NCBI RefSeq assembly: GCF_029212575.1
Contig: NZ_JARGPK010000088.1
Coordinates: 1-64,000, forward strand
Origin: Antarcticimicrobium sp.
GTDB taxonomy: Bacteria; Pseudomonadota; Alphaproteobacteria; Rhodobacterales; Rhodobacteraceae
DNA: 64,000 bases
Direction of reading: 5' to 3'
A program made the position numbers and the translations under genes. Below, piece after piece: positions 8,273-17,251 of the stretch. The notes beneath the pieces were generated by a model. The model worked only from the letters and a program-made list of their open reading frames with translations, did no database searches and was not told where the DNA came from. Each line of letters opens with the position of its first letter. Position 1 is the first letter of the stretch.

Positions 8273-9083
8273 GAGCCCAGACAAACCCGCCCGTTCGCTG
8301 GGCCGCAAGAGCATCCGCCCCTCGCTGAAACCGCGCGAGCTGATCACGCCCACGCCCGACCTTTACGGGGTGTGGAAGGCCAAGGTGATCACGCTGTTCC
8401 CCTCGGCCTTTCCCGGCGTTCTGGGCGAGAGCCTGACCGGCAAGGCGCTGCAGGAGGGGCTGTGGCAACTGGAAACGCTGGACCTGCGGCAGTTCGGGAT
8501 CGGCAAGCACCGCAACGTCGATGACACCCCGGCGGGCGGCGGCGCCGGCATGGTGCTGCGCGCCGACGTCCTCGGCCCGGCGATCGAACAGGCGATGCAG
8601 GGCTCCACGCCCAACTGGCCGCTGATCTATCTCAGCCCGCGCGGGCGGCGGATGGACCAGCCGCTGATGCGCGACCTGGCGCGCGCCGATGGGGTGACGC
8701 TGATCTGCGGGCGGTTCGAGGGCGTCGATGAGCGGGTGCTGGAGGAGTACCGCGTTCAAGAGGTCTCGCTCGGCGATTTCGTGATGACCGGGGGCGAGAT
8801 CGCGGCGCAGGCGCTGATCGATGCCACCGTGCGGCTGCTGCCCGGGGTGCTGGGCAACCAGGCCTCGACCGAGGAGGAAAGCTTTTCCAACGGGCTGCTG
8901 GAACATCCGCAATACACCCGTCCCGCGGAATGGAAGGACCGCCCGATCCCCGAGGTCCTGATGTCGGGCCACCACGGGCGCATCGCTGACTGGCGCCGGC
9001 AGATGGCCGAGCGCCTGACGCAGGAGCGGCGACCGGACCTCTGGGACAGCTATCTGGCCGGCAAGGGCGACGATCAGGGTTGA
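8265..9083 (+). CDS. trmD: tRNA (guanine-N1-)-methyltransferase TrmD
   Basis: A 272-residue SPOUT methyltransferase that makes m1G37 in tRNAs and prevents +1 frameshifting. The catalytic core starts at VITLFPSAFPG and includes DDTPAGGGAGMVLR, ICGRFEGVDERV, SLGDFVMTGGE and the trefoil-knot SAM site. About 40 residues precede the core, an N-terminal extension relative to E. coli TrmD. The ATG at 8265 overlaps the end of the sulfotransferase gene. The essential gene appears intact. Confidence 0.97.
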   Translation: MTESPDKPARSLGRKSIRPSLKPRELITPTPDLYGVWKAKVITLFPSAFPGVLGESLTGKALQEGLWQLETLDLRQFGIGKHRNVDDTPAGGGAGMVLRADVLGPAIEQAMQGSTPNWPLIYLSPRGRRMDQPLMRDLARADGVTLICGRFEGVDERVLEEYRVQEVSLGDFVMTGGEIAAQALIDATVRLLPGVLGNQASTEEESFSNGLLEHPQYTRPAEWKDRPIPEVLMSGHHGRIADWRRQMAERLTQERRPDLWDSYLAGKGDDQG

Positions 9084-9307
9084 TCCGCCCCCTGTTATCC
9101 CGTACACGCGCGCAGATCCCGACCCGCAATGGTGGCCTGGGATTCGTTGGGTATTGCTGAATTCCGGGTGCAGCGGGCTTTCTTCGGCCAAACGCACCGG
9201 GCATCCCCCGCGACGCAAGGAACGGACGACCTGATCTCTGGCGGGCGCCCCGATTTTCGGGACAGCGGACCCGGTGAAGACCAAGAGCTCTGAGGGCGCG
9301 CAAATCT

Positions 9308-9324
9308 TCGTGGATCAACCACGA
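9308..9324 (+). promoter_or_regulatory. Hairpin in the rplS leader
   Basis: TCGTGG-ATCAA-CCACGA forms a perfect 6-bp stem 20 bases before the rplS start, just ahead of CAGGAG. The 261 bases from trmD to rplS hold no gene that I can see. A long spacer with a hairpin near the ribosome binding site is consistent with an autoregulatory ribosomal-protein leader, but this is inference. Confidence 0.3.
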
Positions 9325-9344
9325 GCAGTTCAGGAGTAGATGCG

Positions 9345-9731
9345 ATGGACCTGATCGCACAGCTGGAGGCGGAACAGATTTCCGCCCTGGGGAAAGACAT
9401 CCCAGATTTCAAGGCCGGTGACACGATCCGTGTCGGCTTTAAAGTGACCGAAGGGTCGCGCACCCGGGTGCAGAACTATGAAGGTGTCTGCATCAGCCGC
9501 AAGAACGGCGCCGGCATCGCCGGCGCGTTCACGGTGCGCAAGATTTCCTTTGGCGAAGGCGTGGAACGGATGTTCCCGCTCTATTCGACCAATATCGACA
9601 GCATCACCGTTGTCCGCCGCGGCCGTGTCCGCCGCGCCAAACTGTACTATCTGCGCTCGCGCCGCGGCAAATCGGCCCGGATCGCGGAAGTGTCGAACTA
9701 CAAACCCAAATCGGCAGGCGCCGAGGCGTAA
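9345..9731 (+). CDS. rplS: 50S ribosomal protein L19
   Basis: A 128-residue protein at the 30S-50S interface. Conserved segments include [52 protein letters not shown] and [23 protein letters not shown]. The ATG at 9345 follows CAGGAG. The gene is 11 bases before rpmE, and both are likely one transcript ended by the terminator at 9990. Confidence 0.98.
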   Translation: MDLIAQLEAEQISALGKDIPDFKAGDTIRVGFKVTEGSRTRVQNYEGVCISRKNGAGIAGAFTVRKISFGEGVERMFPLYSTNIDSITVVRRGRVRRAKLYYLRSRRGKSARIAEVSNYKPKSAGAEA

Positions 9732-9742
9732 GGAGCGGAGCG

Positions 9743-9964
9743 ATGAAAAACGGCATTCACCCCGAATATCACCTGATCAACGTCAAGCTGACCGACGGCA
9801 CCGTGGTGCAGATGAAATCCACCTGGGGCGCCGAAGGCGACCAGCTGGCGCTGGACATCGACCCCTCGGTGCACCCGGCCTGGACCGGCGGATCCTCGCG
9901 CCTGATGGACACCGGCGGCCGCGTGTCGAAGTTCAAGAAAAAATACGAAGGCCTCGGCTTCTGA
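9743..9964 (+). CDS. rpmE: 50S ribosomal protein L31, cysteine-less form
   Basis: A 73-residue L31 recognised by [23 protein letters not shown] and [13 protein letters not shown]. It has no cysteine, so it lacks the zinc-binding CxxC pairs of the E. coli protein and cannot serve as a zinc store. This Zn-independent form is usual in alphaproteobacteria. The start at 9743 follows AAGGAGCG. Confidence 0.96.
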   Translation: MKNGIHPEYHLINVKLTDGTVVQMKSTWGAEGDQLALDIDPSVHPAWTGGSSRLMDTGGRVSKFKKKYEGLGF

Positions 9965-9989
9965 GCCGATCCCTTCGAGAGCGTCAGAG

Positions 9990-10014
9990 CGCCGCCCCTC
10001 GGGGCGGCGTTTTT
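9990..10014 (+). terminator. Rho-independent terminator after rpmE
   Basis: CGCCGCC/GGCGGCG stem with loop CCTCGG, followed by TTTTTC, 26 bases after the rpmE stop. Confidence 0.85.
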
Positions 10015-10169
10015 CGTTTCGGGCCATGCAAACGGCATCGTGAGGGGTTACGGACACAGCGGCGGGCGAAACCTGTTGCAAATCGCGCTAGGGGTTTTTC
10101 TTGCAACTGCCCCAAGATATAGTATGCCGGACCGGAAAACAGAGCCTAACAAGGGCCGGAGGCGAAGAC

Positions 10170-10979
10170 ATGGCGCATATCATCGTGGTCGGAAACGAAA
10201 AGGGCGGTGCCGGTAAATCCACCGTCTCGATGCATGTCGCCAGCGCCCTGGCCCGGCTTGGTCACAAGGTGGCGGTCCTGGATCTGGATCTGCGCCAGCG
10301 GTCGCTGGGGCGCTACGTTGAAAATCGCGCTGCCTTCATGAAGGAGCACGGGGCCGATCTGCCGCAGTTGCGGCTGCATCCGCTGCCCGAGATCGACCCG
10401 GCGACGCTGAACCCCGGTGAAAACGTCTACGATCACCGGCTGTCGGCGGCGATCGCCGGGCTGGAGGGGGACAATGATTTCATCCTGATCGACTGCCCCG
10501 GATCGCACACGAGGTTGAGCCAGGTGGCGCATTCGCTGGCCGATACGCTGATCACGCCGCTGAACGACAGTTTCATCGATTTCGACCTTCTCGCACGCAC
10601 CGATCCCACCGGCGAAAAGATCCTCGGCCCCTCGGTCTATTCGGAAATGGTGTGGAATGCCCGCCAGTTGCGGGCGCAGGCCGGGCTGAAGCCGATCGAC
10701 TGGGTGGTCATTCGCAACCGGATCGGCACCCAGCGCATGGTCAACAAGGAAAAGATGGAGCGCGCGGTAAATCTGCTGTCGAAACGCATCGGGTTTCGCG
10801 TCGCGCCCGGGTTTTCCGAACGGGTGATCTTTCGCGAACTGTTTCCGCGCGGGCTGACCCTGCTGGATCTCAAGGATGTCGGCGTGCGACAGCTCAACAT
10901 CTCGAACATCGCGGCGCGGCAGGAATTGCGCGACATGATGAAGGCGCTGAACCTGCCCGGTGTCGAGGTCAAATTCTGA
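10170..10979 (+). CDS. mipZ: Division plane positioning ATPase MipZ
   Basis: A 269-residue ParA/MinD-superfamily ATPase. The deviant Walker A is NEKGGAGKST at residues 9-18, followed by VLDLDLRQRSLGRYVENR and IDCPGSHTRLSQVAHSLADTLITPLNDSFIDFDLL, which match MipZ of Caulobacter rather than plasmid ParA. In that organism MipZ binds the ParB-origin complex and inhibits FtsZ away from midcell. The ATG at 10170 follows CCGGAGGCG. The gene stands alone, with the convergent cyclase gene 6 bases after its stop. Confidence 0.93.
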   Translation: MAHIIVVGNEKGGAGKSTVSMHVASALARLGHKVAVLDLDLRQRSLGRYVENRAAFMKEHGADLPQLRLHPLPEIDPATLNPGENVYDHRLSAAIAGLEGDNDFILIDCPGSHTRLSQVAHSLADTLITPLNDSFIDFDLLARTDPTGEKILGPSVYSEMVWNARQLRAQAGLKPIDWVVIRNRIGTQRMVNKEKMERAVNLLSKRIGFRVAPGFSERVIFRELFPRGLTLLDLKDVGVRQLNISNIAARQELRDMMKALNLPGVEVKF

Positions 10980-10985
10980 GCCGGA

Positions 10986-12215
10986 TCACTCCTCCCGGGT
11001 ATAGAGCGTGAACAGTTCCTGCGGCTGGGACACCCCGCGCAGCATGTAACGGCCCAGCGACACCAGGTCATGCGGGCCATCCCGAACGGCACTGCGAATC
11101 GGTTCCGACAGAATCACCTTCTGATCCAGCGCACGATGCATGCCCGAAAGCCGCGCCGTCAGGTTCACCGCTGGTCCGATCACGGTGAAATCCAGACGGG
11201 TTTCGGCACCGATATTGCCATAGAAAATCTCGCCCGCATGCAGGGCGATGGTATGATCGGTCACCGGCAGCCCCTGGGCCGTGCGGCTGAGGTTCAACGC
11301 GGTGATCTCGCCGTTCAAAGTCACCACCGTGTCGAGGGCCGCGCCGGCCGCGACCGCAGCCTGCGGCTGGTCGAACATCGCCAAGAGACCGTCGCCCATG
11401 AATTTCAGAACATGGCCGCCACCGGCATGGATCGCCTCGACCACGACGGCGAAATAGGTGTTGAGCATGGCGATCAGGTCGGGCCCCGGCGTACGCTCGG
11501 CCAGGCTGGTGAACCCGGTGAGATCGAAATAGAGGATCACCGCGTCGATGCGCTGGAGCGAGCCGCGCTGAATTTCACCCGACAGCACCCGCGCGCCGGC
11601 GTCGCGGCCCAGGTAGGTGCCCAGAAGGTCATGCGCGATGCGGCGATTCGAGGCGGATTTCATTGCCAGCCCGAGTTGCGGCAGGGTGGCGCGAATCAGG
11701 GCGAGATCCGTCTCGGAAAACCCGCCCGGTGCATCGCTGGTCCAGGAGATCAGCATCCCCTCGGGCGTGTTGTTGGGGTCGATGGCGACATTCTCGGGGG
11801 GTGTCTCGAAGAGCAGCCCAGAGGCGAAATAATCCGTCGCGCCCTGCTCGCGCAGGTCGTTCAGCAGGGGAAAGCGGCTCTGGTGGCCGGGCGTGTCCAG
11901 CCGCTCGCGCAGTTCCAGCTCACCGGTTTCCAGAATGACGTAGAGCGGGCTTTGCAGCCAGCCCTGCACAGGCGAGTCGGTGTGGGCGTATTGTTGCAGC
12001 GATACTTTGCCACCGGTGCGCAGCCAGTCGAAACCGATCCCACCGAACCGGGGATGCAGCGCCCGCTGCGCCAGATGCAGCCGGTACAGCGGCAGCCCGA
12101 CACCCACCAGGCGGGTACAATAGCCGGTCAGCAGATCTTCGCGCGGAGTGCCGTCCAGCCCGCGCGCCAGAAGCCACTCGGACAGGTCGGCGGCGGCGGG
12201 ATGCGGGTGGGACAT
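10986..12215 (-). CDS. Adenylate/guanylate cyclase, class III, with N-terminal sensor region
   Basis: A 409-residue protein. About 200 N-terminal residues of unclear fold (possibly a sensor domain) precede a class III cyclase domain containing ILYFDLTGFTSLAER (first metal Asp), HVLKFMGDGLLAMF (second metal Asp with a Lys of the adenine-selecting type) and FTVIGPAVNLTARL (Asn and Arg of the transition-state site). The usual Asp before the VN motif is Pro here, as in many rhizobial cyclases. The ATG at 12215 or a GTG at 12227 could be the start; neither has a strong ribosome binding site. No membrane segment is evident. Confidence 0.85.
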   Translation of the reverse strand: MSHPHPAAADLSEWLLARGLDGTPREDLLTGYCTRLVGVGLPLYRLHLAQRALHPRFGGIGFDWLRTGGKVSLQQYAHTDSPVQGWLQSPLYVILETGELELRERLDTPGHQSRFPLLNDLREQGATDYFASGLLFETPPENVAIDPNNTPEGMLISWTSDAPGGFSETDLALIRATLPQLGLAMKSASNRRIAHDLLGTYLGRDAGARVLSGEIQRGSLQRIDAVILYFDLTGFTSLAERTPGPDLIAMLNTYFAVVVEAIHAGGGHVLKFMGDGLLAMFDQPQAAVAAGAALDTVVTLNGEITALNLSRTAQGLPVTDHTIALHAGEIFYGNIGAETRLDFTVIGPAVNLTARLSGMHRALDQKVILSEPIRSAVRDGPHDLVSLGRYMLRGVSQPQELFTLYTREE

Positions 12216-12291
12216 GGGCAGGGGCACACTGTTCAGAGAGAAGACGCATTTTCAGTACCATAAAGGCGCGCTGCGGGATATCCGCCCCGGT

Positions 12292-12756
12292 TCAGCGGAT
12301 GCCGGCCAACTGCCGCAGCATGGACCGCAGCAAGGCCACCTCGCCGGAGGTGAAATGGCGCGCCAGCTTGGCGTCATAGTCCCGCGCGACACCGCGAAGG
12401 TCGCGATACGCCGCCTCGCCTGCCGGCGTCAATTCCAAATGCTCCGAGCGGCGGTCGCGCGCATCCCTTGTCCGGTTCAGGAACCGGCGTTCGGCCAACC
12501 GCTGGACCGCGCGGCTGACCTTGGTCTTGTGCATCATGGCGCGCGCGCCGATCTCCTTCGCCGTCATCCGCCCGTACATGCCGAGGTGAAACAGCACCCG
12601 CCATTCGGTGCGCAGCATGCCATAGCGATCCTTGTACACGTTCTGGAACGCCAGCGAGCTTTCCTCGGCCGCCTGGTTGAGCAGGAAGGGCAGGAAATCG
12701 GCCAGGTCGAAGGTATCCTTCCCGGCTTCGGGATTTGGCGATTTTTCCGTCATCAT
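12292..12756 (-). CDS. MarR-family transcriptional regulator of the homogentisate genes
   Basis: A 154-residue winged-helix regulator. TEWRVLFHLGMYGRMTAKEIGARAMMHKTKVSRAVQRLAERRFL forms the helix-turn-helix, and the wing carries RDARDRRSEHLELTPAGEA. It is divergent from hmgA, 59 bases apart, with an inverted repeat in between, so it is probably the local repressor responding to a pathway aromatic acid. Two adjacent ATG codons at 12756 and 12753 can serve as start. Confidence 0.9.
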   Translation of the reverse strand: MMTEKSPNPEAGKDTFDLADFLPFLLNQAAEESSLAFQNVYKDRYGMLRTEWRVLFHLGMYGRMTAKEIGARAMMHKTKVSRAVQRLAERRFLNRTRDARDRRSEHLELTPAGEAAYRDLRGVARDYDAKLARHFTSGEVALLRSMLRQLAGIR

Positions 12757-12763
12757 GTATTGT

Positions 12764-12781
12764 TAGTTACAAAATCAACTA
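12764..12781. promoter_or_regulatory. Candidate MarR operator between regulator and hmgA
   Basis: TAGTT-N8-AACTA is an inverted repeat in an AT-rich stretch of the 59-bp divergent spacer and is the only strong dyad there. Binding would cover both promoters. The call rests on symmetry and position. Confidence 0.5.
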
Positions 12782-12815
12782 TTACGCAGCAAGCAGGATT
12801 TAGGAGGAACGCGCG

Positions 12816-14171
12816 ATGAACCGTCCGATTGACCCCCACAAACTGGTGCAGGCTGCCTCGCCCACCGGCACCACCGAGGGCTACATGCCCGGCTTTGGCA
12901 ACGATTTTGAGACCGAGGCGCTGCCGGGCGCCCTGCCGCAAGGCATGAACAGCCCGCAGAAATGCAACTATGGCCTCTACGGCGAGCAGCTGAGCGGCAC
13001 CGCCTTTACCGCCCATCCGCCGGAGCGCACCTGGACCTATCGCATCCGCCCCAGCGTCAAGCATTCCGCGCGCTACGAAAAAATCGACCTGCCGCACTGG
13101 AAATCCGCGCCGAACGTGGACCCCGACGTGATCAGCCTTGGCCAGTACCGCTGGGATCCGGTGCCCTATTCGGAGGAAAAGCTGACCTGGCTGACCGGCA
13201 TGCGCACGATGACCACGGCCGGCGACGTGAACACGCAGGTGGGCATGGCGACCCATGTCTACCTGGTCACCGAGTCGATGCAGGACGAGTATTTCTACTC
13301 GGCCGATTCGGAGCTTCTGGTGGTCCCGCAAGAGGGCCGGCTGCGGTTCGCCACGGAACTGGGCATCATCGACCTGGAGCCGAAGGAAATCGCCATCCTG
13401 CCGCGCGGGCTGGTTTATCGCGTCGAGGTGCTGGAGGGGCCGGCGCGCGGTTTCGTCTGCGAGAATTACGGCCAGAAGTTCGAGCTTCCGGCGCGCGGCC
13501 CGATCGGCGCCAATGCCATGGCCAACCCGCGCGACTTCAAGGCACCGGTGGCGGCGTTTGAGGACCGCGAGACGCCCTCGACCCTGACCATCAAGTGGTG
13601 CGGCCAGTTCCACCAGACGAAGATCGGCCAGTCGCCGCTGGACGTGGTGGCCTGGCACGGCAATTACGCGCCCTACAAGTACGACCTGCGCGCCTATTGC
13701 CCGGTCGGCGCGATCCTGTTCGACCATCCCGACCCGTCGATCTTTACCGTGCTGACCGCCCCCTCGGGCGTGCCGGGCACCGCCAATATCGACTTCGTGC
13801 TGTTCCGCGAGCGCTGGATGGTGGCCGAGAACACCTTCCGCCCGCCGTGGTATCACAAGAACATCATGTCCGAGCTGATGGGCAACATCTATGGCCAGTA
13901 CGATGCCAAGCCGCAGGGCTTCGTGCCCGGCGGGATGAGCCTGCACAACATGATGCTGCCGCACGGGCCAGACAAGAATGCGTTTGAGGGGGCCTCGAAC
14001 TCCAACCTCGGGCCGGAGAAACTGGAGAACACCATGTCCTTCATGTTCGAGACCCGCTTTCCGCAGCACCTGACGGCCTTCGCGGCCAAGGAGGCACCGC
14101 TGCAGGACGATTACATCGACTGCTGGAGCGATATCGAGAAGAAATTCGACGGCACGCCCGGAACCAAATAG
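12816..14171 (+). CDS. hmgA: Homogentisate 1,2-dioxygenase
   Basis: A 451-residue Fe(II) cupin dioxygenase that opens homogentisate to maleylacetoacetate. The N-terminus [27 protein letters not shown] is characteristic. The C-terminal iron-site region shows [14 protein letters not shown] and [13 protein letters not shown], supplying the His and Glu ligands. The length matches the family. The ATG at 12816 follows AGGAGG. It heads a plus-strand cluster with fahA, a hydroxylase and maiA. Confidence 0.97.
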   Translation: MNRPIDPHKLVQAASPTGTTEGYMPGFGNDFETEALPGALPQGMNSPQKCNYGLYGEQLSGTAFTAHPPERTWTYRIRPSVKHSARYEKIDLPHWKSAPNVDPDVISLGQYRWDPVPYSEEKLTWLTGMRTMTTAGDVNTQVGMATHVYLVTESMQDEYFYSADSELLVVPQEGRLRFATELGIIDLEPKEIAILPRGLVYRVEVLEGPARGFVCENYGQKFELPARGPIGANAMANPRDFKAPVAAFEDRETPSTLTIKWCGQFHQTKIGQSPLDVVAWHGNYAPYKYDLRAYCPVGAILFDHPDPSIFTVLTAPSGVPGTANIDFVLFRERWMVAENTFRPPWYHKNIMSELMGNIYGQYDAKPQGFVPGGMSLHNMMLPHGPDKNAFEGASNSNLGPEKLENTMSFMFETRFPQHLTAFAAKEAPLQDDYIDCWSDIEKKFDGTPGTK

Positions 14172-14183
14172 ACAGACGGTGAT

Positions 14184-14237
14184 GGCGGGCAAATGCCCGC
14201 CCTGCCCCAACCTCGTAGGGCGGGCTTCAGCCCGCCA
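14184..14237. repeat. Two palindromic repeat units between hmgA and fahA
   Basis: The first unit is GGCGGGCA-AA-TGCCCGCC (14184-14201). The second begins CGTAGGGCGGGC at 14214 and ends GCCCGCCA at 14237, with a TTCA centre. The second unit is identical over 24 bases to the right arm of the element at 53249-53311, read on the opposite strand. They look like REP-type extragenic palindromes and fill most of the hmgA-fahA spacer. Confidence 0.8.
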
Positions 14238-14257
14238 CACCGGACAAGGAAGATCAA

Positions 14258-15517
14258 ATGCCCCTGATGAAAAGCTGGGTGGAGAGCGCCAACGCGCCCG
14301 ACTGCCCGTTTCCCCTCAACAACCTGCCCTACGGCGTGTTCTCCATCGGTGACGGCGAACCGCATTGCGGCGTGGCCATCGGCGACAGGATCCTCGATGT
14401 CACCGCCGCCGAGGCCGAGGGGGTGATCGCGCTGACCGACATGCCGCTGTTCGACGTGCCGTTCTGGAACGAGCTGATGGAAGAGGGGCCCGCCGTCTGG
14501 GCCGCCCTGCGCGACCGGCTGATCGCGCTGCTGTCCGAAGGTGCCGAGGAGCGCACCAAGGTCGAGCCGCTGCTGGTGCCAATGGCCGGGGCCGAGATGC
14601 ACATGCCCTTTGCGGTCAGCGAATACACCGATTTCTACGCTGGCAAGAACCACGCGGTGAACGTCGGCACCATGTTCCGCGGCGCCGAAAATGCGCTGCC
14701 GCCGAACTGGCTGCATATCCCGATCGGCTACAATGGCCGGGCGTCGTCGGTGGTGGTGTCGGGCACCGAGGTGCGCCGCCCCTGGGGGCAGCTCAAATCG
14801 CCCGACCACGACAAGCCCGCCTTCCTGCCCTCGCGCCGCTTCGATATCGAGCTTGAAATGGGCGCCATCGTCGGCACCCCCAGCGACGGGCCGATCACCG
14901 TGCAGGAGGCCGACGATCACATCTTCGGTTACGTGCTGCTGAACGACTGGTCGGCGCGCGACATCCAGGCTTGGGAATACCAGCCGCTCGGCCCGTTCCA
15001 GGCCAAGGCGGCGGCAACCACGATCAGCCCGTGGATCGTGAGCAAGGCGGCGCTTGAACCGTTCCGCACCGACACGCCTGCGCGCGAGGTCGAGCTGCTG
15101 GACCACCTCAAGGATTGCGGCCCGATGCTGTACGACATCGAGCTTGAAGTGACGCTCGCCCCCGAAGGCAAACCCGCCACCACGCTCGCGCGCACCAACT
15201 ACAAGGAAATGTATTATTCCGCTGCCCAGCAACTGGCGCATCACAGCACCAGCGGCTGCCCGATGAACGCGGGCGACCTGCTGGGGTCAGGCACCATCTC
15301 GGGCGCCAATAAATCCGAACGCGGATCGCTGCTGGAGCTGAGCTGGGGCGGCAAGGAGCCGATCACCTTGGACAGCGGCGAGACCCGCACCTTTATCGAG
15401 GATAACGACACGCTGACCCTCAAGGGCGCGGCCAAAGGCGACGGCTACACCATCGGCTTTGGGGATAGCGTCGGCACGGTGCTGCCAGCGCTGGCCGATC
15501 CTTTCGCGCGGGGCTGA
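14258..15517 (+). CDS. fahA: Fumarylacetoacetase
   Basis: A 419-residue hydrolase splitting fumarylacetoacetate into fumarate and acetoacetate, the last step of homogentisate breakdown. An SH3-like N-terminal domain starts with FPLNNLPYGVF. The catalytic FAH fold contains EYTDFYAGKNHAVNVGTMFRG, ELEMGAIVG (metal Glu residues), LNDWSARDIQAWEYQPLGPF and LLGSGTISG. The length is the usual eukaryote-like size. The ATG at 14258 follows AAGGAAG. Confidence 0.96.
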   Translation: MPLMKSWVESANAPDCPFPLNNLPYGVFSIGDGEPHCGVAIGDRILDVTAAEAEGVIALTDMPLFDVPFWNELMEEGPAVWAALRDRLIALLSEGAEERTKVEPLLVPMAGAEMHMPFAVSEYTDFYAGKNHAVNVGTMFRGAENALPPNWLHIPIGYNGRASSVVVSGTEVRRPWGQLKSPDHDKPAFLPSRRFDIELEMGAIVGTPSDGPITVQEADDHIFGYVLLNDWSARDIQAWEYQPLGPFQAKAAATTISPWIVSKAALEPFRTDTPAREVELLDHLKDCGPMLYDIELEVTLAPEGKPATTLARTNYKEMYYSAAQQLAHHSTSGCPMNAGDLLGSGTISGANKSERGSLLELSWGGKEPITLDSGETRTFIEDNDTLTLKGAAKGDGYTIGFGDSVGTVLPALADPFARG

Positions 15518-15546
15518 CGATGACAGCTGCGCTGACTATCCCCGGC

Positions 15547-16113
15547 TCAACCGCCCGCCTGCCAGTCCAGCACGGATTGCAGCGGCCAGAGCAGCATCAG
15601 GATGTTCAGCGCCAGCCCGTCACGGATCAGAACGGTGGTCAGCGCCTCGAACCCCACGACAAGGACCACGCTGGCCCAGACCGGCAGACGCCGGGCCAAG
15701 GCAAAGCCCAGCAGCATGGCCAGAATATCGACGGTGGAGTTGATCACCGCATCGCCGTTGTAATCGACCGAGACGGTCGCACTGCGGTATCGTTCGATCA
15801 CCCAAGGGGTGTTTTCGGCAATCTCCCAGAGGCACTCGACCGCCATGGCGATCACCAACCGCCAGCGCAGCGGCATGGCGCGGGCGCCCCACCAGAGCAC
15901 AGCGAAAAACAGGAGGCCGTGCATCAGGTGGCTCGGAGTATACCAGTCCAGCAGCGACTGGCTGCTCGGGCCGGGATCGCCGGGACCGTGCCACAGGGCG
16001 ACCGCGCCGCAGGGGCAGATCAGCGACCGGCCCATCGCCCAGAGGGTCAGGACCGTGGCCACCAAAAGGGCCACGACGAGAACGGAAGGAAACGCGCGCC
16101 GCGATCGGATCAT
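15547..16113 (-). CDS. UPF0314 (DUF2585) membrane protein
   Basis: A 188-residue integral membrane protein with about four helices, including FPSVLVVALLVATVLTLWAMG near the N-terminus and ILAMLLGFALARRLPVW. The motifs WYTPSHLMHGLLFF, ECLWEIAENTPWVIERYR and VDYNGDAVINSTVD identify the family, whose function is unknown. I start at 16113 (MIRSRRAFPSV); the frame is open upstream. It is antisense to the run of the catabolic cluster and unlikely to belong to it. Confidence 0.85.
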   Translation of the reverse strand: MIRSRRAFPSVLVVALLVATVLTLWAMGRSLICPCGAVALWHGPGDPGPSSQSLLDWYTPSHLMHGLLFFAVLWWGARAMPLRWRLVIAMAVECLWEIAENTPWVIERYRSATVSVDYNGDAVINSTVDILAMLLGFALARRLPVWASVVLVVGFEALTTVLIRDGLALNILMLLWPLQSVLDWQAGG

Positions 16114-16169
16114 GGCGCGAGACAAGCACGGCGCCCCGGCGTCGTCCATTGAAAAGAAAAGGAAAGACC

Positions 16170-17120
16170 ATGGCCAAGGCATTCGCGTCCCAAGGCGACA
16201 TGAGCGAGAAGAAAATCAGCTTCACCGAGGTGGGAGACGGGCTCTATGCCTTTACGGCTGAGGGCGATCCGAACTCCGGCGTCATCATCGGCGACGACAG
16301 CGTGATGATCGTCGAGGCGCAGGCGACCCCGCGGCTGGCCAACAAGGTGATCGAATGCGTCCGCTCGGTCACCGACAAGCCGATCACTCATGTGGCGCTG
16401 ACCCATTACCACGCCGTGCGGGTGCTGGGCGCCAGTGCCTTCGGCGCGCAGCAGATCATCATGTCGGACGCCGCGCGCGGCATGGTGGTGGAACGGGGGC
16501 AAGAGGACTGGGACAGTGAATTCCAACGCTTCCCGCGCCTGTTCGAGGGACATGAGAGCATCCCCGGCCTGACCTACCCGACCACGACGTTCAGCGATTC
16601 GATGACCGTCTACCTGGGCAAGCGACGGGTCGACATCATGCATCTGGGCCGCGCCCATACCGCCGGCGACGCGGTGATCCACGTGCCGGATCAGAACGTG
16701 ATGTTCACCGGCGATATCGTCGAATACCACTCGGCCTGCTATTGCGGCGACGGCCACTTCGCCGACTGGGGCGATACTCTGGACGCGATCAAGTGGTTCG
16801 AGGTCGACGCCATCGCACCGGGCCGGGGCGATGCGCTGGTCGGACCCGAGGTGGTCAACGAGGCGATCGAGAACACCCGCGATTTCGTCGAAAGCACCTA
16901 TCGCCCGGCGGCCCGGGTGGCGGCGCGCGGCGGCACCCTGAAAGAGGCATGGGACGCGGTGCGCGCCGAATGCGACCCGAAGTTCGCCGAATACGCGATC
17001 TACGAGCATTGCCTGCCCTTCAACGTCGCCCGCGCCTTTGACGAGGCCCGCGGCATCGAGACCCCGCGGATCTGGACGGCCCAGCGCGACCTGGAGATGT
17101 GGGAACAGCTTCAAGGCTGA
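16170..17120 (+). CDS. MBL-fold metallohydrolase-like protein of the homogentisate cluster
   Basis: A 316-residue metallo-beta-lactamase-fold protein. The position of the HxHxDH motif reads LTHYHAVRVLGASAF, so the Asp and third His are replaced by Val and Arg. Other landmarks remain: HLGRAHTAGDAVIH and FTGDIVEYHSACYCGDGH. It may bind a single metal, or use other residues. It sits just before the FAD hydroxylase gene with about 130 bases between, so a role in processing an aromatic intermediate or thioester is possible but not shown. The ATG at 16170 follows GGAAAG. Confidence 0.82.
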   Translation: MAKAFASQGDMSEKKISFTEVGDGLYAFTAEGDPNSGVIIGDDSVMIVEAQATPRLANKVIECVRSVTDKPITHVALTHYHAVRVLGASAFGAQQIIMSDAARGMVVERGQEDWDSEFQRFPRLFEGHESIPGLTYPTTTFSDSMTVYLGKRRVDIMHLGRAHTAGDAVIHVPDQNVMFTGDIVEYHSACYCGDGHFADWGDTLDAIKWFEVDAIAPGRGDALVGPEVVNEAIENTRDFVESTYRPAARVAARGGTLKEAWDAVRAECDPKFAEYAIYEHCLPFNVARAFDEARGIETPRIWTAQRDLEMWEQLQG

Positions 17121-17251
17121 CCGCCCGGGGGCGAGTTTGATCCAGATCGTGTCGCCCCGGATTGGACGATGAGAGGATGACACAGATTCCCGGCGCCGCC
17201 GCGCCGGGGCACGGAGGAGGTGCGCCCGGCGCGCAAACTGGGAGAAAGCCC

